Source: a bacterium UBP6_UBA1209 (GTDB lineage: Bacteria; UBP6; UBA1177). From it: DNA of 20,154 bases. This document shows positions 1 through 5,044 of this stretch, piece by piece. Position 1 is the stretch's first letter. Each line of letters opens with the position of its first letter. The stretch is from contig DBXP01000016.1 in assembly GCA_002309575.1 (NCBI GenBank), forward strand, positions 62,489 through 82,642, given 5' to 3'. Below the pieces are notes generated by a model, which made no database searches, was not told the DNA's origin, and saw only the letters and a program-made list of their open reading frames with translations. Position numbers and translations under genes: made by a program.

Positions 1-275
1 CATTCAGTCAGGTTGTTGCAATAAGAAACGGCACTGTCCCAATCCATAGAATCAGAAGATAGCGACGACCACATTTTGCCGTCAACTGTTGAATTTGAAG
101 CCATCCACATAAGATCATTGCTGCCGTTAGGATAACCACAAAAATATTGTGTATTGTCTTCGCATTTGTACATGCCGTAGGAACAGATTCCGTCATCAAC
201 GCTGTTTCCGTCTCCACAGCTTATGGCAAAAATCAAAGCAGCAAACACTGCAAAAACAACCAAAATTTTCTTCAT
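1..275 (-). CDS. DUF1566-like lipoprotein, N-terminal part (runs off the window)
   Basis: The first 91 codons are visible and the gene continues beyond position 1. The ATG at 275-273 follows a GGAGG (complement of 281-285). The product begins with a lipoprotein signal peptide: MKKILVVF, a hydrophobic stretch, then ISC, with the lipid-accepting Cys at about residue 20. After a short Cys-containing linker comes a segment with the look of the DUF1566/Lcl C-terminal domain: MWSS at about residue 68, then MDWDSAVSYCNNL. By family knowledge such proteins are exported, surface or periplasmic, and of unknown function, often in many paralogs per genome. A related WRLPTEDEL segment occurs in the 716-aa protein at 9799-11949. 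The lipoprotein call is firm. The domain call rests on a short stretch. Confidence 0.75.
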   Translation of the reverse strand, partial: MKKILVVFAVFAALIFAISCGDGNSVDDGICSYGMYKCEDNTQYFCGYPNGSNDLMWMASNSTVDGKMWSSLSSDSMDWDSAVSYCNNLTE

Positions 276-305
276 TTTTTCCTCCAGTTTGTTGTTCGGC
301 ATGTA

Positions 306-328
306 GAGACGCCATAATATGACGTCTC
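306..328. repeat. Palindrome, GAGACG arms, in the 276-547 gap
   Basis: GAGACG at 306-311 pairs with CGTCTC at 323-328 around an 11-base AT-rich centre. It lies in the divergent gap between the DUF1566-like lipoprotein and hydF. On the minus strand it would fall in the 5' leader of the lipoprotein mRNA as a hairpin about 30 bases before the start codon. The outer sequence GTAGAGACG resembles dispersed GTAGAGACG/CGTCTCTAC repeats I know from other bacterial genomes; that likeness is from memory. The rest of 276-547 holds only AT-rich sequence and the candidate hydF promoter. Confidence 0.5.
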
Positions 329-491
329 AACGCGTAACGATGCGACGCAAAGATAATAAAAACCGGCAATAATACAAATGTTTCGCTCTACCCTAAATTT
401 TTGCGTAAAGTCGCCAAAATTTCTGGCAGAAGTCCCATCGATCAATTTTCAGTGATATCCTTTTATATCCCTTTGATAAAATAGAAGTGCC

Positions 492-519
492 TTGCTTTTC
501 TACAGCGGCGCAATACAAT
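492..519 (+). promoter_or_regulatory. Candidate sigma-70-type promoter of hydF
   Basis: TTGCTT at 492-497 and TACAAT at 514-519 are 16 bases apart and lie 28 bases before the hydF ATG. The -10 box matches the consensus in five of six positions and the -35 box in three of six. No operator is evident. Confidence 0.35.
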
Positions 520-547
520 ATTGGTCAAATTTATCGAGGAGGTCATT

Positions 548-1771
548 ATGGCGAAAGTAATGAACGGCGACAGGCTCCATATCGCGATTTTCGGAAGAAG
601 GAACGCCGGAAAATCGTCAATAATCAACGCGCTGACCGGACAGCCGGTCTCGATCGTATCCGACACGCCGGGGACCACGACCGACCCGGTTTCAAAGGCG
701 ATGGAACTTCTGCCGGTAGGCCCGGTCATGCTGATAGACACCGCCGGGATCGACGACACGGAAAACGAACTCGGACTCGAACGCGTCAGGAGATCGCTGC
801 GTGTCCTGGAGAGTTCCGACATGGCGCTTCTTGTCGTCGACGCCTCTGGAAACGCCGGAGAACTTGAAGACGAGGTCCTGAAAAAATGCGATGAACAGAA
901 AGTTCCGTGTATCATTATATTAAATAAGGCTGATCTTCCCCAAAGCGATAAGACCGCCGGCTGGCTTAACGGAAAGAGCTTTGTCAAAACTTCGGCCAAA
1001 AATTCCGAAGGCATTGAAATCCTTAAAGAAAAAATCATTGAAGCCGCACCTTCGGGCTGGGAGCCGCCCTTTTTGAAGGACCTCCTTTCGCCCGGTCAGG
1101 TCATTCTGCTGGTAACACCGATCGACGCCAGCGCTCCGAAGGGCAGGATGATAATGCCGCAGGTCCGTGCATGGCGGGATATCCTCGATGCCGACGCGAT
1201 CGCGCTCTCCTGCCAGACAGAAGAGCTTGCCGCTACTCTCGCAAAACTGAAAGATCCGCCGGATCTGGTCGTGACCGATTCGCAGGTCTTCCCCAAGGTC
1301 GCGGCAGTCGTACCGGAGTCCGTTCCCCTAACCTCTTTCTCGATCCTCTCGGCCCGCCAGAAGGGCGATCTCGCCGAGATGGTAAGAGCGGTCAAGGCCG
1401 TCGATTCGCTTAGACCGGGCGACAAGGTACTCATTGCAGAAAGCTGCACGCACCACTCTCTCCATGACGACATAGCAAGAGTCAAGATACCGAAATTACT
1501 GAACAAAAAAGTCGGAGGAGATCTCATCATCGATATCGCAGCCGGCGCAGGATACCCTGAAAACCTCCAGGAATACAAGCTTGTGATCCACTGCGGAGCC
1601 TGCACACTCAACCGCAGGGAGATGCTTCGCAGACAGGCGGTACCGGCGAAGCTCGGTCTTCCGATGACGAATTTCGGCGTTCTGATAAGTTACATCAGCG
1701 GAGTCTTTCCGCGCGCTCTGAAACCGATTCCCGAATTTGAGGAGGAGACATGGTTACGGAAACAATGGTAA
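548..1771 (+). CDS. hydF: [FeFe]-hydrogenase maturation GTPase HydF
   Basis: HydF is the scaffold on which HydE and HydG assemble the 2Fe subcluster before transfer to the [FeFe]-hydrogenase in the cytoplasm. The 407-aa product has an Era-like GTPase domain: P-loop GRRNAGKS at 16-23, DTAG at 64-67 and NKAD at 126-129. The C-terminal cluster-binding domain carries the HydF signature C300-x-H302 ... H348-C349-x-x-C352, so all metal ligands are present. The ATG at 548 is chosen because GAGGAGG sits just upstream at 535-541; an in-frame start at 521 lacks such a site. The 3' end overlaps the next small gene by 22 bases. No hydE, hydG or hydrogenase gene lies in the window. The gene implies hydrogen metabolism and an anaerobic lifestyle. 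Confidence 0.96.
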   Translation: MAKVMNGDRLHIAIFGRRNAGKSSIINALTGQPVSIVSDTPGTTTDPVSKAMELLPVGPVMLIDTAGIDDTENELGLERVRRSLRVLESSDMALLVVDASGNAGELEDEVLKKCDEQKVPCIIILNKADLPQSDKTAGWLNGKSFVKTSAKNSEGIEILKEKIIEAAPSGWEPPFLKDLLSPGQVILLVTPIDASAPKGRMIMPQVRAWRDILDADAIALSCQTEELAATLAKLKDPPDLVVTDSQVFPKVAAVVPESVPLTSFSILSARQKGDLAEMVRAVKAVDSLRPGDKVLIAESCTHHSLHDDIARVKIPKLLNKKVGGDLIIDIAAGAGYPENLQEYKLVIHCGACTLNRREMLRRQAVPAKLGLPMTNFGVLISYISGVFPRALKPIPEFEEETWLRKQW

Positions 1772-1956
1772 TAATTGCCCTCAGGCAAAAGAACTGGAAC
1801 GCTGCAACGGATCTTGCATCCCAGCTGAAAGAGTCGAAACCAAACATGCAACTCATTGAAAATGCAGCAAAAATTGCAGACGGAAGTCCGAAAGCGGCAT
1901 ATCTGCTTTCGCTCTACGCAGGGCTTCGCTGGATCGAGATGAACGAGGTGATCTGA
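1750..1956 (+). CDS. Small conserved-context protein of unknown function (68 aa)
   Basis: I do not recognise this protein. It begins at ATG 1750 inside the end of hydF, behind a strong GAGGAGGAG site, and its TGA overlaps the next ATG as TGATG at 1954-1958. The product looks all-helical: residues 7-25 and 35-65 form amphipathic stretches with Ala, Leu and Lys. It has no Cys, no signal peptide and no membrane segment. The helix-turn-helix layout (NWNAATDLASQL, then SPKAAYLLSLYAGL) would suit one or two TPR-like hairpins, but it is too short to assign. Overlap on both sides, both with ribosome sites, argues that it is a real translated gene coupled to hydF and aroQ. Confidence 0.7.
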   Translation: MVTETMVIIALRQKNWNAATDLASQLKESKPNMQLIENAAKIADGSPKAAYLLSLYAGLRWIEMNEVI

Positions 1957-2390
1957 TGACAAAAATTTTACTGATCGAAGGGCCGCTCCTTGATAAAATC
2001 GGCGAGCGCGAACCGGAAATTTACGGAAGAGCCGGCACTCGCGAGGCGCTTATCGACAACCTTATAAGCAAAGCCGGCGAGCTGAAGGTCGAGCTTGAAT
2101 TTGTGCAGGACTACTCCGAAGGAAATATCGCTTCAGCGATCGTAAACGCCAAGTGCGACGGCATAATCATCAACCCCGGAGCATACACGCACACCAGCGT
2201 CCTTCTGCGCGACGCTCTGCTTGCCGCAAAAATCCCGTTCGTCGAAGTCCACGTCTCCAACATCTTCGCCCGCGAACCGTTCAGACACCATTCCTACTTA
2301 AGCGACATCGCGGCGGGAGTCATCTGCGGATTCGGCACAGGCTCCTACGCAATGGCCCTGGAGGGGCTGCTGAATAAAATACGCTTTTGA
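1956..2390 (+). CDS. aroQ: Type II 3-dehydroquinate dehydratase (AroQ-like)
   Basis: This enzyme class converts 3-dehydroquinate to 3-dehydroshikimate in the shikimate pathway as a cytosolic dodecamer. The 144-aa length is normal. Most active-site residues are visible: R18 and Y23 in REPEIYG (flexible lid), N73 and H79 in IINPGAYTHTS, H99 and S101 in EVHVSNI, and R106/R110 in AREPFRHHS. The exception is the N-terminal GPN motif. The family normally has INGPNLNLLG, but this protein reads IEGPLLDKIG, so the active-site Asn (Asn12 of the M. tuberculosis enzyme) is Leu11. Catalysis may be altered, or the protein may have another role. The start overlaps the preceding TGA by one base, with GAGGTG at 1945-1950 as ribosome site. 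No other aro gene is in view. Confidence 0.88.
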   Translation: MTKILLIEGPLLDKIGEREPEIYGRAGTREALIDNLISKAGELKVELEFVQDYSEGNIASAIVNAKCDGIIINPGAYTHTSVLLRDALLAAKIPFVEVHVSNIFAREPFRHHSYLSDIAAGVICGFGTGSYAMALEGLLNKIRF

Positions 2391-2440
2391 CAATAAAGAG
2401 AGCAAAAATCTCCAGCAAAACTAAAAAAATTGCCGTTTTC

Positions 2441-2528
2441 TGAAATTTCTCCCCGAAATTCTACGAGAAAACTCAAAAATTCGTTGATTTTTGAAATTTC
2501 TCTACCAAAATCGAACCAGAAAACTCAA
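2441..2528. repeat. Imperfect direct repeat ahead of the Fic gene
   Basis: Two copies, 2441-2476 and 2492-2528, each begin TGAAATTTCTC and end AGAAAACTCAA, with a less conserved centre. The copies start 51 bases apart. The second copy abuts the Shine-Dalgarno sequence of the Fic gene at 2527-2534. The placement is what one would expect of a duplicated operator, perhaps read by the C-terminal winged helix of the Fic protein itself, but that is inference. Confidence 0.6.
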
Positions 2529-2538
2529 GGAGGAGTTT

Positions 2539-3666
2539 ATGGAAAACAGAGCAGGTAAAACAGTTAAGAATTTCAGCGGCGAAAATGCATATTTTTCGTT
2601 TTATCCGAATCCGCTGCCACCGGTTCCGGCGATTGAAATCGATCCCGAAATGCTGAATCTTCTCACAGATGCCCATGAAAAACTGGCGGTTCTGAACAGT
2701 GTCGCCGGCAGAATTCCCGACAAAAACCTTTTTATTTCGATGTATGTGCGGAAAGAGGCTCTTCTCTCGTCACAGATCGAAGGGACGCAGTGCACGCTTG
2801 ACGATGTGCTTGATCCAGAAGCTGATGAAAACGCAAACGCCGATGTTTCGGATGTCGTGAACTATGTCCGCGCAATAAATTTTTCAACTCAGAGATTGGC
2901 GGAACTTCCGCTTTGCAACAGGCTTATCCGCGAAACTCACGCGGTGCTCATGAAAAGTGTCCGCGGATGCGACAAAACTCCTGGAGAATTCCGTGTTTCG
3001 CAGAACTGGATCGGCGGAGCCGGCAGCACATTGAAAAACGCGAGATATATTCCGCCGAATCCGCATGACATGACGGAATGCATTTCTGATTTTGAAAAAT
3101 TCATGAACGCAGACGACGGAATGGATCTGCTCGTCAAAGCGGCGCTTCTGCACTACCAGTTTGAAACAATTCACCCGTTTCTTGACGGCAACGGAAGGAT
3201 CGGAAGGCTTCTCATCACTCTTTTTCTCATTCAGAATCAGGCGATATCATCTCCGGTTCTTTATCTCTCGTATTTTCTGAAATCGAACCGCATCGAATAC
3301 TACGACAGAATGGCAGAAGTCAGAAAAGCGGGCAATTACGAGCAGTGGGTCAAATTTTTTCTCCGCGGGATCGCCGAAACAGCCGAAGACGCGACCGAAA
3401 CAATCGACCGCTTAACGGCATTGCGACAGAAAAACGAGGAAATCCTCGCTTCACCGAAATTGCTCGAATTTCTGCGTTACATCGAACAGAATCCGATTAT
3501 CGAAACGAAAAAAACTGCTGATGCCCTGCACCTTTCATACAACACCGTCGCAAACTACATCTCAGCTTTCTGCGAAAAGGGAATCCTTAAACAGACCGCG
3601 AAATCGGGCAAATCAAGGATTTATTCCTACGAACATTATCTGGAAATCCTGCGGAAAGGGATTTAG
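2539..3666 (+). CDS. Class II Fic family protein with C-terminal winged helix
   Basis: Fic enzymes usually transfer AMP from ATP to a hydroxyl side chain of a target protein. The 375-aa product has a Fic N-terminal domain (about 20-100), the core motif HPFLDGNGRIGR at 212-223 with catalytic His212 and both Arg residues, and an N-terminal inhibitory helix motif S77-x-x-x-E81-G82 (SSQIEG). That motif defines the self-inhibited class II. Residues 305-365 form a winged-helix-like tail (TKKTADALHLSYNTVANYISAF). The ATG at 2539 follows AAGGAGGA at 2527-2534, so the in-frame upstream start at 2491 is not used. The gene stands alone. Fic proteins of this build are often chromosomal and control their own or host targets; the substrate cannot be read from sequence. 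Confidence 0.93.
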   Translation: MENRAGKTVKNFSGENAYFSFYPNPLPPVPAIEIDPEMLNLLTDAHEKLAVLNSVAGRIPDKNLFISMYVRKEALLSSQIEGTQCTLDDVLDPEADENANADVSDVVNYVRAINFSTQRLAELPLCNRLIRETHAVLMKSVRGCDKTPGEFRVSQNWIGGAGSTLKNARYIPPNPHDMTECISDFEKFMNADDGMDLLVKAALLHYQFETIHPFLDGNGRIGRLLITLFLIQNQAISSPVLYLSYFLKSNRIEYYDRMAEVRKAGNYEQWVKFFLRGIAETAEDATETIDRLTALRQKNEEILASPKLLEFLRYIEQNPIIETKKTADALHLSYNTVANYISAFCEKGILKQTAKSGKSRIYSYEHYLEILRKGI

Positions 3667-3684
3667 GCAATTTAATATTTTTGC

Positions 3685-3712
3685 TTGAATTTACAGTGTT
3701 TTTTGTTATAAA
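3685..3712 (+). promoter_or_regulatory. Candidate sigma-70-type promoter of the GPx gene
   Basis: TTGAAT at 3685-3690 and TATAAA at 3707-3712 are spaced by 16 bases and lie 31 bases before the GPx ATG. Both boxes are close to consensus. Confidence 0.5.
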
Positions 3713-3743
3713 CCATTCAGCAAAAAGTTTCTGGGGTGAAAAA

Positions 3744-4424
3744 ATGAAAAAAATTTTTACGCTTGTTTTGGTTTTTTTAGCTTTTTTGTCATGCAACAGG
3801 GAAAAACAAGCTGTCAAAACAGATGAAACACAGGCAAAAGCTGAAGCAAAAGAGGCAACTGAACAGATCACGGAGGAAAAAGAGATGAGTATTTACGATT
3901 TCACGGTAAAAGACAGAAAGGGAAACGATGTTCCGATGTCAAATTTCAAAGGCAAAGTGCTTCTTATCGTCAACACGGCGACCGGCTGCGGCTTCACACC
4001 GCAGTATGAAGGACTTGAGAAACTTTGGAAGGAATATCATCACAAAGGTCTGGAAATACTTGATTTTCCGTGTGACCAGTTCGGACATCAGGCACCGGGG
4101 ACCGATGACGAAATCCATCAGTTCTGCCAGTTGAAATTCGCGACAAGTTTCGACAACTTCAAAAAAATCGAAGTCAACGGCGAAAACGAGCTTCCTCTCT
4201 ACACCTTCCTCAAAAGTAAAAAGAGTTTCGCCGGCTTCACGGGCGAAAAAGCCGAATTTATGGACGGTTTCATCACGAAAATGGATCCAGACTACAAAAA
4301 CAATTCCAAAATAAAATGGAATTTCACCAAATTCCTTGTAAACCGCGATGGCGAAGTGATAGAGCGCTTCGAATCTACAGTCGAACCGGCAGAAATCGCA
4401 GACAAAATCCTCAGCCTTCTGTAA
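3744..4424 (+). CDS. Glutathione peroxidase family lipoprotein, Cys type
   Basis: GPx proteins with Cys reduce hydrogen peroxide or lipid peroxides, in bacteria usually with thioredoxin as donor. The full product is 226 aa: a lipoprotein signal ending in FLSC with lipid-acceptor Cys17, a charged linker to about residue 47, then the complete GPx fold. The catalytic set is intact: Cys82 in NTATGCGFTPQ, Gln116 in FPCDQFGHQ and Trp192-Asn193 in KWNFTKF. Cys110 or Cys128 could resolve the sulfenic acid. The start ATG 3744 has GGGGTG upstream. A second in-frame ATG at 3885 (Met48) has GGAGGA seven bases before it and would make a normal-length soluble GPx of 179 aa. The anchored form would protect the envelope from peroxides. 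Confidence 0.93.
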   Translation: MKKIFTLVLVFLAFLSCNREKQAVKTDETQAKAEAKEATEQITEEKEMSIYDFTVKDRKGNDVPMSNFKGKVLLIVNTATGCGFTPQYEGLEKLWKEYHHKGLEILDFPCDQFGHQAPGTDDEIHQFCQLKFATSFDNFKKIEVNGENELPLYTFLKSKKSFAGFTGEKAEFMDGFITKMDPDYKNNSKIKWNFTKFLVNRDGEVIERFESTVEPAEIADKILSLL

Positions 4425-4484
4425 AAGTGGCAAGGTACTCTTCCTCCAAAATCCGCATTTTTTTTGTTCGATAAAGAAAAAAAT

Positions 4485-4512
4485 TTGACATCACGGAATA
4501 AATAACTACATT
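4485..4512 (+). promoter_or_regulatory. Candidate promoter of the acidic-repeat lipoprotein
   Basis: A perfect TTGACA at 4485-4490 is followed 16 bases later by TACATT at 4507-4512. It lies 64 bases before the ATG at 4577, leaving an AT-rich leader of about 55-60 bases. No clear terminator for the preceding GPx gene is seen in 4425-4484. Confidence 0.45.
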
Positions 4513-4576
4513 ACCGCCGTTTTTTGCAAAGTGGCAATTTTGTTATTTGACTATTACTTTGATTTAGGAGGCTATT

Positions 4577-4978
4577 ATGAAAAAGTTTTTCGCAATTCTT
4601 ATGACACTTGCAATGTTTGTTTTTCTGACCGCTTGCGGCGACAGCAAAGACGAAGAGAAGACTGACAACGATGCTCAGCCTGTAACAGACGAAGAGCCCG
4701 TAACAGACGAAGAGCCCGTAACAGACGAAGAGCCTGTAACTGACGAAGAGCCCGTAACAGACGAAGAGCCCGTTACTGACGAAGAGCCTGTAACTGACGA
4801 AGAGCCTGTAACTGACGAAGAGCCCGTTACTGACGAAGAGCCGGTCGTTACCGACGAAGAGCCTGTAACTGACGAAGAGCCGGTCGTTACCGACGAAGAA
4901 CCCGTTACTGACGAAGAACCGGTTTTTACCGACGAAGAAGAGATCGACACTGATGACGATCCGGAAGAGAACGAATAA
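4577..4978 (+). CDS. Lipoprotein made of acidic PVTDEE repeats
   Basis: The 133-aa product has a signal peptide MKKFFAILMTLAMFVFLTAC with a lipobox LTAC, so Cys20 should be lipidated. The mature part holds no recognisable globular domain. Residues 35-121 are 14 tandem copies of PVTDEE, three of which carry an extra Val or Phe, followed by an acidic tail. By count, 56 of 114 mature residues are Asp or Glu and only two are Lys. It would be an extended, strongly negative tether on the membrane. Similar TDEEP stretches serve as linkers in larger lipoproteins; here the linker is the whole protein. AGGAGG lies at 4567-4572. It has its own promoter and terminator, so it is a single-gene unit. Cation binding, spacing or surface charge are possible roles, none shown. 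Confidence 0.88.
   Translation: MKKFFAILMTLAMFVFLTACGDSKDEEKTDNDAQPVTDEEPVTDEEPVTDEEPVTDEEPVTDEEPVTDEEPVTDEEPVTDEEPVTDEEPVVTDEEPVTDEEPVVTDEEPVTDEEPVFTDEEEIDTDDDPEENE
4679..4939 (+). repeat. Tandem coding repeat, 14 units of 18 or 21 bp
   Basis: Eleven 18-bp and three 21-bp units encode P-V-T-D-E-E, or P-V-V/F-T-D-E-E in the longer ones. GACGAAGA is constant, while the Val-Thr codons fall into classes (GTAACA, GTAACT, GTTACT, GTCGTTACC) that recur in mixed order. That is the pattern expected of unequal exchange or slippage between units, so copy number is likely to vary between strains. Confidence 0.95.
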
Positions 4979-5009
4979 GTCTTAATTCGCTAGTGATCCA
5001 AAATTTTCA

Positions 5010-5034
5010 GGGCGCTTCGGCGCCCTTTTTTTTT
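5010..5034 (+). terminator. Rho-independent terminator, GGGCGC-TTCG-GCGCCC plus T tract
   Basis: A six-base-pair GC stem (5010-5015 with 5020-5025) closed by a UUCG tetraloop is followed by nine T residues. It ends the acidic-repeat lipoprotein transcript. On the opposite strand the same stem is followed by TGAAAATTTT, so it may also weakly end uvrA, whose stop codon is at 5045. Confidence 0.92.
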
Positions 5035-5044
5035 GCTTTTCAAA

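Noticed and set aside
4679..4939. Possible CRISPR array because of the regular short repeats
   Set aside because: The units are contiguous 18-21 bp coding repeats in one frame with no unique spacers.
4675..4950. Minus-strand open frame encoding SSSVTG repeats, opposite the acidic lipoprotein
   Set aside because: It is the antisense reading of the TDEEP codons. It has no ribosome site and no signal, and the plus-strand gene with promoter and terminator explains the sequence.
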